Shown in pieces: positions 33,337 to 43,978 of a stretch of DNA of 64,000 nucleotides. The position numbers and the translations under genes were made by a program. The notes under the pieces are model-generated. The model was not told where the DNA came from. It searched no databases and was given only the letters and a program-made list of their open reading frames with translations. How positions within the stretch are numbered: position 1 is the stretch's first letter; each line of letters opens with the position of its first letter. Source of the DNA: Saccharopolyspora sp. NFXS83 (GTDB lineage: Bacteria > Actinomycetota > Actinomycetes > Mycobacteriales > Pseudonocardiaceae); assembly GCF_026241095.1 (NCBI RefSeq), contig NZ_JAPFGB010000012.1, positions 1 to 64,000 of the forward strand, written 5' to 3'.

Positions 33337-33370
33337 GTGAGGGGCCGCTGGTGCGGCGGCGGCCCCTTAC
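33337..33370 (+). terminator. terminator after the LLM oxidoreductase
   Basis: GTGAGGGGCCGC and GCGGCCCCTTAC form a 12-base-pair stem with one mismatch, directly after the stop codon. Confidence 0.6.
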
Positions 33371-33390
33371 ATCCTGGTTACTTCCCGGTC

Positions 33391-33490
33391 TTGCACTGGA
33401 CATGGGGGACATCGCAGGCAGATCCTTGCGACTGCTTTGCAGATCGGTGCGATCACAACAGCAAGTTGCATGCACAACTGCTTTGATCGC
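33391..33490 (+). promoter_or_regulatory. cstA leader with repeated TTGCA and ACTGCTTTG motifs
   Basis: The 9-mer ACTGCTTTG occurs twice (33431-33439 and 33477-33485). TTGCA-like pentamers recur four times. AGCAAGTTG...CAACTGCT makes an inverted repeat around CATGCA at 33459-33482. This is lower in GC than the surroundings and probably carries regulator sites for cstA. Confidence 0.4.
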
Positions 33491-33509
33491 GGAACGGAGA
33501 CCGGGGACG

Positions 33510-35717
33510 GTGGGGAACACGACGACGACGGCGCCGACGGACGAGGCGTCGCCGCAACGCAAGTGGAGTCCGAAGCAGATCGTCGTGTGGGCACTGGTGG
33601 CCGTGGTGGGGGCCATCGCCTGGGGAGTCATCGCGCTCGGCCGCGGTGAGGAGATCTCCGCCGCCTGGCTGGTGTTCGCCGCGCTCGCCTCCTACGCGAT
33701 CGGATACCGGTTCTACGCGCGGTTCATCGCCTACCGGGTGCTGCGGGTGGACGACACCCGCGCGACACCGGCGGAACGGCTGAACAACGCCACGGATTTC
33801 CAGCCCACGGACCGCAGAGTCCTGTTCGGGCACCACTTCGCCGCCATCGCGGGCGCGGGCCCGCTGGTCGGCCCGGTGCTGGCCGCGCAGATGGGGTACC
33901 TGCCCGGCACGATCTGGATCATCGTCGGCGTGGTGTTCGCCGGCGCCGTGCAGGACATGGTGGTGCTGTTCTTCTCCACCCGCCGCGACGGCCGCAGCCT
34001 CGGGCAGATGGCCCGCGAGGAGATCGGTCCGGTCGGCGGCATCGCGGCGCTGATCGCCGTGCTCGCCATCATGATCATCCTGCTTGCGGTGCTGGCGCTG
34101 GTCGTGGTCGGCGCGCTGAAGGACTCGCCGTGGGGCACCTTCTCCATCGGGATGACCATCCCGATCGCCCTGTTCATGGGCATCTACCTGCGCTACTTGC
34201 GGCCCGGCCGGATCATCGAGACCTCGATCATCGGCATCGGCCTGCTGCTGCTGAGCATCATCGGCGGCAGCTGGGTCGCCGACTCGGCGCTGGCCGAGAC
34301 GTTCACGCTCTCCGGTAACCAGGTCGTGCTGGCGCTGGTGGTGTACGGCTTCATCGCCTCGGTGCTGCCGGTGTGGATGCTGCTGGCGCCGCGGGACTAC
34401 CTGAGCACGTTCATGAAGGTCGGCGTCATCGTCATGCTGGCGGTGTCGATCCTGATCGCGATGCCGGTGATGAAGACCGAGGCGATCACCGAGTTCGCCT
34501 GGAACGGCCAGGGCCCGGTGTTCGCGGGCACGCTGTTCCCGTTCGTGTTCATCCAGATCGCCTGCGGTGCGCTCTCCGGCTTCCACGCGCTGGTGTCCTC
34601 GGGGACCACGCCGAAGCTGATCGAGAAGGAGTCGCAGGTCCGCGTCATCGGCTACGGCGGGATGCTCACCGAGTCGTTCGTGGCGATCATGGCGCTGGCC
34701 GCGGCGTGCATCATCGACCCCGGCATGTACTACGCGATGAACATGCCCAGCGCGGCGCTCGGTGACACGTTGGAGTCCGCCTCGCAAGCCGTGGCCGGGA
34801 TCGGCTTCCAGATCACTCCCGAACAGCTCGCCGCCGCGGCCAACGCCGTGGACGAGGAGACCCTGGTGGGCCGCAGCGGCGGCGCCCCGACGCTCGCGCT
34901 CGGGCTCTCGGAAGTGTTCTCGCAGGTCCTCGGCGGGGACGCGATGCGGGCCTTCTGGTACCACTTCGCGGTCATGTTCGAGGCGCTGTTCATCCTCACC
35001 ACGGTGGACGCCGGGACCCGCGTCGGGCGGTTCATGCTGCAGGACACCGTCGGCAACGTGTGGAAGCGCTTCGGCGACGTGACCTGGAAGCCCGGCATCT
35101 GGATCTCCAGCGCCGCCATCGTCGGCGGCTGGGGCTACTTCCTGTGGACCGGTGTGAACGACCCGCTGGGCGGCATCAACCAGCTGTTCCCGCTGTTCGG
35201 CATCGCCAACCAGCTGCTCGCGGCGGTGGCGCTGGCGGTGGCCACCACGGTCCTGATCAAGTCCGGGCGCGCGAAGTACGCCTGGGTGACGATCGTCCCG
35301 CTGGTCTGGGACGCGGTCGTGACGCTGACCGCGAGCTGGCAGAAGGTGTTCTCCGCGGACCCGAAGCTGGGCTTCTTCTCCCAGCGCGCCGCGTACCAGG
35401 CGGCGATCGACGCCGGGGAGACCAGCAAGGGCTCGGCGAGCACCGTCGACGAGATGCGCCAAGTGGTCACGAACTCCACGGTGTGCGGTGTGCTCAGCGT
35501 GCTGTTCGCGGTGCTGATCCTCATCGTGCTGGTGGACGCGATCCGGGTGTGGACCCAGGCGCTGCGCAGCACCCGGCCGCTGCAGGACACCGAGACGCCG
35601 CACACCGAGTCGGCGCTGTGGGCACCGGCCGGACTGATCCCCACCGCCGAGGAGCGGCGCATCCAGCGGGAACGCCGCGAACCGGAGGACCGCCAGGAAG
35701 TGGGCGCGGGTACGTGA
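33510..35717 (+). CDS. cstA: carbon starvation protein A family transporter (peptide/pyruvate)
   Basis: The 735-residue protein has about 16 membrane helices and the CstA signature segments: RVLFGHHFAAIAGAGPLVGPVLAAQMGYLP near the N-terminus, RPGRIIETSIIG, FHALVSSGTTPKLI and ILTTVDAGTRVGRFMLQD. The family imports peptides or pyruvate when carbon is scarce. The GTG at 33510 is preceded by GGAGACCGGGG. It overlaps the next small gene by four bases, the usual cstA-ybdD arrangement. Regulation by the repeats in the leader is likely but the regulator is unknown. Confidence 0.92.
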   Translation: MGNTTTTAPTDEASPQRKWSPKQIVVWALVAVVGAIAWGVIALGRGEEISAAWLVFAALASYAIGYRFYARFIAYRVLRVDDTRATPAERLNNATDFQPTDRRVLFGHHFAAIAGAGPLVGPVLAAQMGYLPGTIWIIVGVVFAGAVQDMVVLFFSTRRDGRSLGQMAREEIGPVGGIAALIAVLAIMIILLAVLALVVVGALKDSPWGTFSIGMTIPIALFMGIYLRYLRPGRIIETSIIGIGLLLLSIIGGSWVADSALAETFTLSGNQVVLALVVYGFIASVLPVWMLLAPRDYLSTFMKVGVIVMLAVSILIAMPVMKTEAITEFAWNGQGPVFAGTLFPFVFIQIACGALSGFHALVSSGTTPKLIEKESQVRVIGYGGMLTESFVAIMALAAACIIDPGMYYAMNMPSAALGDTLESASQAVAGIGFQITPEQLAAAANAVDEETLVGRSGGAPTLALGLSEVFSQVLGGDAMRAFWYHFAVMFEALFILTTVDAGTRVGRFMLQDTVGNVWKRFGDVTWKPGIWISSAAIVGGWGYFLWTGVNDPLGGINQLFPLFGIANQLLAAVALAVATTVLIKSGRAKYAWVTIVPLVWDAVVTLTASWQKVFSADPKLGFFSQRAAYQAAIDAGETSKGSASTVDEMRQVVTNSTVCGVLSVLFAVLILIVLVDAIRVWTQALRSTRPLQDTETPHTESALWAPAGLIPTAEERRIQRERREPEDRQEVGAGT

Positions 35718-35938
35718 GTTCCCGGACGCCTTCCTCGCGGGCGGTGCTGTCCCGGCTGGGACGGTCCGCCCGCGAGGCCTGGCAGATCGCCCGCGGCATC
35801 GTCGGCGAAACCGCCTACGAGCGGTACCTGGAGCACCACCGCCGACACCACGCCGGCAGCGCGCCGCTGGGCGAGCGCGAGTTCTGGCGGCGCCACGTCG
35901 ACCGCGGCGACACCCACCCCGGCTCCCGCTGCTGCTGA
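35714..35938 (+). CDS. YbdD/YjiX (DUF466) family small protein
   Basis: The 74-residue protein has the DUF466 core AREAWQIARGIVGETAYERYLEHHRRHH and FWRRHVDRGDTHPGSRCC. The GTG start overlaps the cstA stop (GTGA). In enterobacteria the equivalent YbdD/YjiX protein is needed for pyruvate uptake by the linked CstA-type transporter, so a partner role is likely here. The gene is easy to miss because of its size. Confidence 0.88.
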   Translation: MSSRTPSSRAVLSRLGRSAREAWQIARGIVGETAYERYLEHHRRHHAGSAPLGEREFWRRHVDRGDTHPGSRCC

Positions 35939-36052
35939 GCCGGGCGGGCAAGGTCGGCCGGCCGTTCGGGCACGGTCCCTGGCGGCTCGGGTGACTCCTC
36001 TGGTGAGATCGCGTCGTAGGAGTCGGCGCGATCCTCGGAGGTGATGATCACG

Positions 36053-36865
36053 ATGGACGGGCTGCCCGGATCGATCCTCGCCTGGATCATCTGCTCGGTC
36101 TTCTTCGCCCTCGGCTTGGGCTGCCTGTGGCACGGCGGGCGCGAAGTGCGGGTCACTCGACGCCTGCAGGACCGCGGTGTCCGGACGACGGCGACCGTGA
36201 TCAGGCACAAGCCGGGTTCCGCGCTCGATCAGCCGGTGTACGGCTACACCGATCACCGCGGTGCCCGGTTCACCCTCGAACCGGGCAGGATCCACAACAC
36301 CTTCACGCCCGTCGGAGACCGAGCGGACGTGCTCTACCTCCCGGAACACCCCGAGACCTCCAGATTGGCGGAGTCGGAGGGCACCCCGTGGAAAGGCGCG
36401 ACGCCGGCGTTCGCAATCGGCGCGGCCATGTGCCTCGGGACCGTCGCGTTCATGGCCTGCCTGCTGTTCATCCCAGCCGGGGGATTTCACACCACGAGCT
36501 CGCCACCGCTGGTCATGATCTTCGGCTTGGTGGGCGTGCCGCTGCTCGTGCTGGCGATCCCCGTCGTGCGGATCACCCGGCTCGTGCGACTGCGCCGGAC
36601 CGGGATCCGCACGGAGGGCGTGGTGGTCCGCGAGGCCGACCGTTCGAACCGCTGGCTCGTCGACTTCGTCGACCACGACGGCCGCCGGATCCAGTTCACG
36701 AGCGGTCACACCGGCAAGCGCGCCGGTGCCCGAGTTCCGGTCGTCTACCGGCGGGCTCGGCCGCAGCAGGCAGAAGTGGCATCGCTGGCGCCCGCGCTTC
36801 GCGAGAACGGGTTCATCGCCGTGGTCGCGCTGTTCTTCCTCGCGATGGCCGCCCTGGCCTTCTGA
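36053..36865 (+). CDS. DUF3592-type membrane protein
   Basis: The 270-residue protein has about four membrane helices and two DUF3592-like modules. The first (TTATVIRHKPGSA, then YLPEHPETSRLAE) and the second (TEGVVVREADRSNRWLVDFVD with ARVPVVYRRARPQQAEV) share the pattern of a beta-rich extracytoplasmic segment. The start at 36053 is chosen because GGAGGTGAT lies six bases upstream; the frame could begin at 36041 but the ribosome site would be too close. Function unknown. Confidence 0.75.
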   Translation: MDGLPGSILAWIICSVFFALGLGCLWHGGREVRVTRRLQDRGVRTTATVIRHKPGSALDQPVYGYTDHRGARFTLEPGRIHNTFTPVGDRADVLYLPEHPETSRLAESEGTPWKGATPAFAIGAAMCLGTVAFMACLLFIPAGGFHTTSSPPLVMIFGLVGVPLLVLAIPVVRITRLVRLRRTGIRTEGVVVREADRSNRWLVDFVDHDGRRIQFTSGHTGKRAGARVPVVYRRARPQQAEVASLAPALRENGFIAVVALFFLAMAALAF

Positions 36866-36982
36866 CGCCTGGGAGGTCACCGCTACCCGCCCTCGGGCTG
36901 CGATGAGTTCTCCCGGCGAGGACGGTCGTCCTGTGCAGGTGCGGCGGATTCGCCGTGCCGCGGCGGAGGCCAGGAGGGCATC

Positions 36983-37450
36983 ATGCAGAAGATCACCACG
37001 TGCCTGTGGTTCGACGGCCAGGCGGAAGAGGCGGCGCGGTTCTACACGTCGGTCTTCGCGAACTCGCGGATCACCGAGATCCAGCACTACGGCGAAGCGG
37101 GCCCCGGTGAGCCCGGCACGGTGCTCCTCGTGACGTTCGAACTGGCCGGTCAGCAGTTCCTCGGTCTCAACGGCGGCCCGGAGTTCTCGTTCACCGAGGC
37201 GATCTCGCTGCACGTGGACTGCAACTCGCAAGAAGAAGTGGATCGGATGACCGAACAGCTCGTCGCGGGCGGCGAGCAAGGTCCGTGCGGCTGGGTCAAG
37301 GACCGCTACGGGCTGTCCTGGCAGGTCGTCCCCAGCGAGCTCACCGACATGCTGCGCGACCCCGATCCGGACCGCTCCAACCGCGTCATGCGGGAAATGC
37401 TCACCATGCGCAAGCTCGACCTCAACGCCCTCCGCCGCGCCTACGCCTAG
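36983..37450 (+). CDS. VOC-superfamily (PhnB/glyoxalase-like) protein
   Basis: The 155-residue protein fits the VOC family often annotated as 3-demethylubiquinone-9 3-methyltransferase-like: ITTCLWFDGQAEEAARFYTSVF, the central FLGLNGGPEFSFTEAISLHV and GWVKDRYGLSWQVVPSELTDML. VOC proteins bind metals for isomerisation, dioxygenation or resistance, and this subgroup has no known substrate. GGAGGCC and AGGAGGG upstream of the ATG support the start. A strong terminator follows. Confidence 0.85.
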   Translation: MQKITTCLWFDGQAEEAARFYTSVFANSRITEIQHYGEAGPGEPGTVLLVTFELAGQQFLGLNGGPEFSFTEAISLHVDCNSQEEVDRMTEQLVAGGEQGPCGWVKDRYGLSWQVVPSELTDMLRDPDPDRSNRVMREMLTMRKLDLNALRRAYA

Positions 37451-37466
37451 CCCACATCGCTGCGGG

Positions 37467-37513
37467 GTGAACGGACCGTTCGTCCGATCTCGTTGGGCGA
37501 ACGGTCCGTTCAC
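37467..37513. terminator. bidirectional terminator between convergent genes
   Basis: GTGAACGGACCGTTCG (37467-37482) and CGAACGGTCCGTTCAC (37498-37513) form a perfect 16-base-pair stem with a 15-base loop between the VOC gene and the oxidase-fold gene. Confidence 0.75.
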
Positions 37514-38146
37514 TCACTCCGGCAAGGGCTGGCCGAGGGCGGCGAGGCGGGCGCGGAGCACTGCGTTCTCGTTCTCCGCGCTGTTCAGGCGTGCGTGCAC
37601 CCTGGCCAGGTCGGCCTCCGAGTAGCGGTGCGGGATGTGCTTCGGGCAGTTCCAGTCGTAGCCCTCCACCGCGATCAGCACGAGCTGCTCGACCCGGCCT
37701 TCGGTGCGCGGGTCATCCAAGCGGGCCGCGAGCTCCGGCTCCGCGGCGGCGTCGCGCACCGCGGCGTGCCCGAACAGCTTCAGCCTGGTGCGCGTCGCGT
37801 AGTCCATGAAGAACAGCGCCACCCGATCGTCCCCGCGCACGTTCCCATCGGTGATGTACTGGCGGTTCCCCCGCACATCGGCGTATCCGAGGGTGCCGGA
37901 ATCCAGGACGTGCACGAATCCGGCGGGACCACCGCGGAATTGCACGTACGGCCATCCGGTCTCCCCGACGGAAGCGAGATAACAACCGTCGCGCGCCGCG
38001 ATGAACTCGCGTTCCCGATCACCCAGCGGATCGGCTTCGAGCCCTACCGCCGCCCCCAGGTCCTTCCGGTGCGCCGGACGACTCCCCTGCTCCACCTGCA
38101 TGTTACGCACCGCGTCGGTGAACGCCAGCCGCGCGTACCTGCTCAT
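37514..38146 (-). CDS. pyridoxamine 5'-phosphate oxidase-fold protein
   Basis: The 210-residue protein has the PNPOx-like split-barrel region with FIAARDGCYLASVGETGWPYVQFRGGPAGFVHVLD and GNRQYITDGNVRGDDRVALFFMDYATR, typical of flavin-binding reductases of the PPOX family. A C-terminal coiled-coil-like tail follows (LARVHARLNSAENENAVLRARLAAL). It would bind FMN or F420; substrate unknown. It ends inside the terminator shared with the VOC gene. Confidence 0.82.
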   Translation of the reverse strand: MSRYARLAFTDAVRNMQVEQGSRPAHRKDLGAAVGLEADPLGDREREFIAARDGCYLASVGETGWPYVQFRGGPAGFVHVLDSGTLGYADVRGNRQYITDGNVRGDDRVALFFMDYATRTRLKLFGHAAVRDAAAEPELAARLDDPRTEGRVEQLVLIAVEGYDWNCPKHIPHRYSEADLARVHARLNSAENENAVLRARLAALGQPLPE

Positions 38147-38386
38147 CGCCCACCCTTCCCGGAAATCGGAACGCCCCTTTCACGATGACCACGCAACCGG
38201 CACCGGCACAACGAGCGGGCAGAATGAACCACCCCACACCACCGATCCAGAAACCGGAAAAGCAGCCGACCATTTCCGGCGCGAACAACTCGGTCCCGCT
38301 TTTCCCCGCACGAGACCGCAGACCCGCCCCGTTCACGGCGTTCCGGGCAAGGCAGACTGAGCGGTCCGCAAACCGAGGAGGATGAT

Positions 38387-38713
38387 GTGAGCGATCTTCA
38401 GGTCGAGGACACCAAGGTCGGCGACGGCGCCGAGGCCCAGCCGGGCAACGACGTGACCCTGCACTACACGGGCACGCTCAGCGACGGCTCGAAGTTCGAC
38501 TCGTCCCACGACCGGGGCGAGGGCTTGAATTTCACCCTGGGTTCCGGCCAGGTCATCGAAGGCTGGGACCGCGGCGTCACCGGCATGCGCGTCGGCGGCA
38601 CCCGCACCCTGGTGATCCCGCCCGCCATGGCTTACGGCGAGCGCGGCGTCCCGCCGATCATCCCGCCGAACGCCACGCTGCACTTCGACGTGGAACTCCT
38701 CGAGGTCAAGTGA
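38387..38713 (+). CDS. FKBP-type peptidyl-prolyl cis-trans isomerase
   Basis: The 108-residue protein is a single FKBP domain: [24 protein letters not shown], the pocket segment [23 protein letters not shown] and the Ala-Tyr-Gly segment [27 protein letters not shown]. It catalyses proline isomerisation in folding. The GTG start follows GAGGAGGAT. A run of nine C and a possible stem (GTCGG...CCGAC) lie directly after the stop and may act as terminator. Confidence 0.93.
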   Translation: MSDLQVEDTKVGDGAEAQPGNDVTLHYTGTLSDGSKFDSSHDRGEGLNFTLGSGQVIEGWDRGVTGMRVGGTRTLVIPPAMAYGERGVPPIIPPNATLHFDVELLEVK

Positions 38714-38833
38714 CCCGACGTCGGCGGGGCCCCCCCCCGGCCCGACACCCGCACGCCGGAACAGGATTCACACCCCGTTTCCGCGCACGCGAGCACCATT
38801 CGATCTTCAAAGCGAAAGCCGCCGCAGGTCAGA

Positions 38834-38910
<77 letters not shown>

Positions 38911-39050
38911 CGATGGCGTGATGAAACGCTCCTCTGGGTGATCGTAGCGAGGCTGGGCGGTGAGAAGCTCGTTGGGTTGCCCGCACGACCGGGCGAAACC
39001 ACGAGGCCTGGCCCGCGATGCGGGCCGGTGGCGGCGAATCCGGTCGTGGC

Positions 39051-39085
39051 AACAAAAAGGGCCGGCACCCCGTGGGTGCCGGCCC
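39051..39085 (-). terminator. intrinsic terminator after the small membrane protein
   Basis: On the minus strand GGGCCGGCACCC, a three-base loop and GGGTGCCGGCCC make a perfect 12-base-pair stem, followed by TTTTTGTT. This is a classic rho-independent terminator. Confidence 0.85.
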
Positions 39086-39100
39086 GTTCTCGTCGCAGCG

Positions 39101-39304
39101 TCACATGAACGCCGTGATGCTGAAGGCACCGGTCAGCTGACCGATGATCACGATGGTGGCCAGCAGGGCGCTGAGCCCGGCCACCGTCAGCAGCGACAGC
39201 ATGACCAAATAGACCAGAGCCCTGATCGGCTTCGGCAGCTGCGCCACCGTGGCCAGATCGGGCAGCGCGAAGTGGTTTTCCTTACCGATTCCTGGAGCGG
39301 ACAT
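39101..39304 (-). CDS. small membrane protein, unknown function
   Basis: The 67-residue protein has a short polar N-terminus (MSAPGIGKENHFALPDL) and one long or two short membrane helices in the C-terminal part (ALVYLVMLSLLTVAGLSALLATIVIIG). The ATG at 39304 follows GGGGGAAG by five bases; a longer frame reaches 39391. A strong terminator lies 16 bases downstream, so it is a compact single-gene transcript. No homology was recognised. Confidence 0.65.
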   Translation of the reverse strand: MSAPGIGKENHFALPDLATVAQLPKPIRALVYLVMLSLLTVAGLSALLATIVIIGQLTGAFSITAFM

Positions 39305-39391
39305 CCCGACTTCCCCCGTCCTTCTTGTCGTCCCCGTTTGTGCACCACTGCCCCGAGGACGGAGAGCAGTGGGAGTTTCGTTGGTTCTCAT

Positions 39392-39605
39392 GCATCATGA
39401 ATCGATTTGGTTCATGCCGCGTGGCCTGGACCACGAGCCGATCCTGATCATCCATGCCCGCTGTGACCTGCGGGAAAACCTCAGGGGGAAGCGGGGTGTC
39501 GTCGAGCTGCACGAATCAGATCGCCGAGCTCATCAGAATCGTTACCCGACCCTGATCAACCCGAGACTGAATCGCCCGAAAGGGTGGAACTGGTCCATGA
39601 ACATC
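39392..39605. other. intergenic region upstream of the small membrane protein
   Basis: No supportable gene. An inverted repeat with GCATGAA-like arms lies at about 39388-39415 and may be part of the promoter of the small membrane protein. Confidence 0.35.
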
Positions 39606-39628
39606 AAAAAAGGTGCCGAATTGGCACC
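39606..39628 (-). terminator. intrinsic terminator of an unassigned minus-strand transcript
   Basis: On the minus strand GGTGCC-AATTC-GGCACC is followed by TTTTTT. No ordinary gene ends just before it: the nearest frames upstream are the short reading frame at 39744-39899 and the S9 peptidase. It therefore marks either their common transcript or a small RNA. Confidence 0.7.
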
Positions 39629-39743
39629 CCTTCGCGGTTCGTCAAACCTTGGTTAGCCGACCGATCCGAGCGCCGTTCGATGTCGGCCGATCCAGGGATG
39701 TCGACACATCTTCGTGCCTTCGCGAACCCTGATTCTGCCTGGT

Positions 39744-39899
39744 TCAACCGGCTTCAGACTCTGCGATCAGCATACCAGCAAGCCCCCGGCGCCCTGCTCC
39801 GGCCGCCACCGTCGCCGGCCCCGCAGCGGCCGATCGCGCGACCTCCACTTTCCCTTTGCGCAACAGGAAGTTGCGCACTGGAGCGGACTGTTCGGACAT
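39744..39899 (-). CDS. possible 51-residue protein
   Basis: A short frame begins with ATG at 39899 and encodes a basic peptide starting MSEQSAPVRNFLLRKGKVEV, then Ala/Gly-rich text ending LAGMLIAESEAG. It starts 50 bases after the S9 peptidase stop on the same strand and is followed 115 bases later by an intrinsic terminator. The ribosome site is weak. I do not recognise the product. Either it is a real small protein in the peptidase transcript, or the area is an untranslated RNA. Confidence 0.35.
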   Translation of the reverse strand: MSEQSAPVRNFLLRKGKVEVARSAAAGPATVAAGAGRRGLAGMLIAESEAG

Positions 39900-39949
39900 C
39901 GCGATCGTGCACCCGGCTGAACGCTCACCTGCGATCCGCAGGCCTCGGG

Positions 39950-42232
39950 TCAGAATCCCTCGCCGAGCGGGAGCGGGTGGGGCGCGAGGCGGTGGGCGGG
40001 CGGTTCGGTGCCGTGCAGGTGGCGCACGAAGTAGTCCCACGTGCGGCGCGTGACGTAGTGCTTGCGGCGCAGCAGCGCGTGCTCGTCTCCGGGGATCAGC
40101 AGCACGTCGACGTCCTTGTCGGCCTCGATGAGCGCGTCGACCAGGCGCAGGGTGTGCGCCGGGAGCACGTTGTCGTCGAGTTCGCCGTGGATCAGCAACA
40201 GCTTGCCCTGCAGGTTCGCGGCCAACGCCGGGTTCGACAACGCGCGCTTGCTCTCGTCGTTGATCTCCCCGTGGTACTGCTCGGGCCACATCGGAACGTA
40301 GACGCCCATGTCGTGGTTGCCGGCCAGCGCGACTCCGACCGAGTAGAACTCGGGGTGGGCGAGCATGGCGCGCGCGGTGGCGAAGCCGCCGCCGGAGTGA
40401 CCGGTGATCCCGACCCGCTCGGTGTCGAGCCACGGGTGCCGGTGGCCGAGCTCGCGGATCGCGGCGATGTGGTCGACGAGCGAACCGGCCTCGTCGAGAG
40501 CGCCGTAGGAGTGGTCGTGGAACGCCTTGCCGCGGCCTGCCGTGCCTCGCCCGTCGACGGCGACGACCGCGAATCCCAACGCCGCCAACGCTTCCGCTTC
40601 GCCCGGTACGGCGCTGTCGAACGCGGGCCCGGACCGGTGGACCTGCGGACCGGGGTAGATGCAGTCGATCACCGGGTAGCGGTGGTCGGGGTCGAAGCCG
40701 TGCGGTCGCCACAGCAGTCCGTGGATCGACGTCTTCCCGTCGGCGGCGGTCGTGCGGAACCGTTCCGGCGGGCGCCAGCCGACGGATTCGAGCCGCCCCG
40801 CGTCCGGTGCTTCGAGTTCGACCAGGACCTGCCCGTCACCGCCCAGCACGACTGAGCGGGGTGGGGCGCTCACCGTGGAGGCCCGGTCGACGAGGTAGCC
40901 GCCCTCCGCCGGGCTCACCGCGTCGTGGTCGAGGTCGTCGTCGGTGAGGCGGGTGAAACCGGTGCCGTCGAAGCCGACCCGGCAGATCTGGCGGACGTAG
41001 GGATCGTGCTCGACGAGCCCGGAAGCCAGGAACCACACCTGCCGCGCCTCCTGGTCCACCCAGAGGACCTTGCGCACCAGCCACTGACCGGAGGTCACCT
41101 GCGCCACGTGCTCACCGTCGGCGGAGTAGAGGTAGAGGTGGCCCCACCCGTCGCGCTGCGACCACCAGAGGATCTCGCCGGAGTCCAGCACGTGCACCAT
41201 CGCCGGTTCCCCGAGTTGCGGGGTCGGATCGATCCGCGTCGCGCCGCTCTCGCTGATCAACGTGGTCACCTCGCCGGTGGCCGGGTCGAGGCGGCGCAGC
41301 TCCAAGGTGCGGGCGTCGCGGGAGTGGCGCAGGAAGTGCACCGCGTCGCCCTTCTCCCCCGACCACCACTGGTAGGCGATGCCCGCCGGATGCACGATCA
41401 CGCAGGGCTCGTCCTGCTGGCGCACGACGTCGCGCGTGGTGACGTCCAGGACGGCCCACTCCATCGTCGCCTGCGCCGCATCGCCGGGCATCGGGTAGCG
41501 GGACCGGTGTTCCACGGGCCTGCCGCCGTCGCGGGGCGCGGACTCCACGAGCACCTGCTCGGGCAGGTCGCGCTGATCGAGCCGGTGCACCAGGAGGCGG
41601 GTCGAGTCCGGCGACCAGGACACCACCAGCGGGGCAGGCAGGCCGAGGTTGCGCATCAGTGCCCGCATGCCCAGCGCTTCGGGCAGTCCGCCGTAGTCGA
41701 AGTGCGGCTCGGCGTCCTCGGTGAGCGCGAACTCCTGGGCCCCGTCGCGGGAGCGGACCACGATGTCGCCGTCGCGGCGGAAGGCGATCCACGCCTTGTC
41801 CGGCGACGCGACCTCGCCGGGCAGCGGCTCGGCGTAGTCGACGCGAGCGCAGGAACCCGCGCTGTCGGACCACTCCCAGCGGGACTCGAACGCCGAGAAC
41901 CGCACCGTCCAGGCCTCGTGCTCGGGGACGTCGAGGTCGATCGAGGTGATCGGCAGGTCGTCCGCCGCGACGGCGCGGCCCGCCGCCACCGACAGCGCCG
42001 CGGCCAGCCGGTCGTGGTCGAACGCGTCGTGGCGAGTGCCCTCGACCGGGTCCACCACGACGTGGCGGGCGCCCACCCGGTACCAGAAGCGGCGTCCGCC
42101 GGACAGCCACCGCGGCTGCACCGAGCCGCCGGGCACCCGCCGCGCTCGGTACGGGTCTTGCATGATCTCCGCGCGGGCGTAGTCCGCGTTCGTCAGCCGG
42201 ATCGCCGGCTCGGCGTAGTGGTTCGGGGTCAT
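39950..42232 (-). CDS. S9 family prolyl oligopeptidase (dipeptidyl-peptidase IV-like)
   Basis: The 760-residue protein has an N-terminal beta-propeller of the DPP IV type and a C-terminal alpha/beta hydrolase domain. The catalytic Ser lies in GITGHSGGGF (about residue 610), the Asp in IHGELDDNVLP and the His in GDEHALLRRKHY. It would cleave short peptides after Pro or Ala. No signal peptide is visible, so it is probably cytoplasmic. The ATG at 42232 has no strong ribosome site. The long fit with the family makes the assignment firm, the exact specificity less so. Confidence 0.88.
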   Translation of the reverse strand: MTPNHYAEPAIRLTNADYARAEIMQDPYRARRVPGGSVQPRWLSGGRRFWYRVGARHVVVDPVEGTRHDAFDHDRLAAALSVAAGRAVAADDLPITSIDLDVPEHEAWTVRFSAFESRWEWSDSAGSCARVDYAEPLPGEVASPDKAWIAFRRDGDIVVRSRDGAQEFALTEDAEPHFDYGGLPEALGMRALMRNLGLPAPLVVSWSPDSTRLLVHRLDQRDLPEQVLVESAPRDGGRPVEHRSRYPMPGDAAQATMEWAVLDVTTRDVVRQQDEPCVIVHPAGIAYQWWSGEKGDAVHFLRHSRDARTLELRRLDPATGEVTTLISESGATRIDPTPQLGEPAMVHVLDSGEILWWSQRDGWGHLYLYSADGEHVAQVTSGQWLVRKVLWVDQEARQVWFLASGLVEHDPYVRQICRVGFDGTGFTRLTDDDLDHDAVSPAEGGYLVDRASTVSAPPRSVVLGGDGQVLVELEAPDAGRLESVGWRPPERFRTTAADGKTSIHGLLWRPHGFDPDHRYPVIDCIYPGPQVHRSGPAFDSAVPGEAEALAALGFAVVAVDGRGTAGRGKAFHDHSYGALDEAGSLVDHIAAIRELGHRHPWLDTERVGITGHSGGGFATARAMLAHPEFYSVGVALAGNHDMGVYVPMWPEQYHGEINDESKRALSNPALAANLQGKLLLIHGELDDNVLPAHTLRLVDALIEADKDVDVLLIPGDEHALLRRKHYVTRRTWDYFVRHLHGTEPPAHRLAPHPLPLGEGF

Positions 42233-42380
42233 GCCTCCGACCGAACACCCGGCCGTCGCGGCACGCTCAACCTTCCGGGCGGATGATCCAGGTCACTCCC
42301 GCTCGGACCAGCCGGAACTCGCGCCCCCAACCCGCTCGGCCCGCCGGGACTGTGCCGTTCGTATGCAGCCGTCACCTCGG

Positions 42381-43927
<1,547 letters not shown>

Positions 43928-43942
43928 CCTTCCGCCGAACAC

Positions 43943-43978
43943 CGGGGCCGGTGCGACCTGAGCGTCGCGCCGGCCCCG
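43943..43978 (+). terminator. argG terminator
   Basis: CGGGGCCGGTGCGAC and GTCGCGCCGGCCCCG form a 15-base-pair hairpin with one G-U pair, 16 bases after the argG stop. Confidence 0.65.

Noticed and set aside
33453-35951. 832-residue open frame on the minus strand opposite cstA
   Set aside because: Low-complexity Arg/His/Gly-rich text antisense to cstA, with no domain and no ribosome site.
38730-38738. Run of nine C after the FKBP gene as a phase-variable tract
   Set aside because: It lies outside coding sequence behind the stop codon and could equally be part of a terminator stem or a sequencing artefact.
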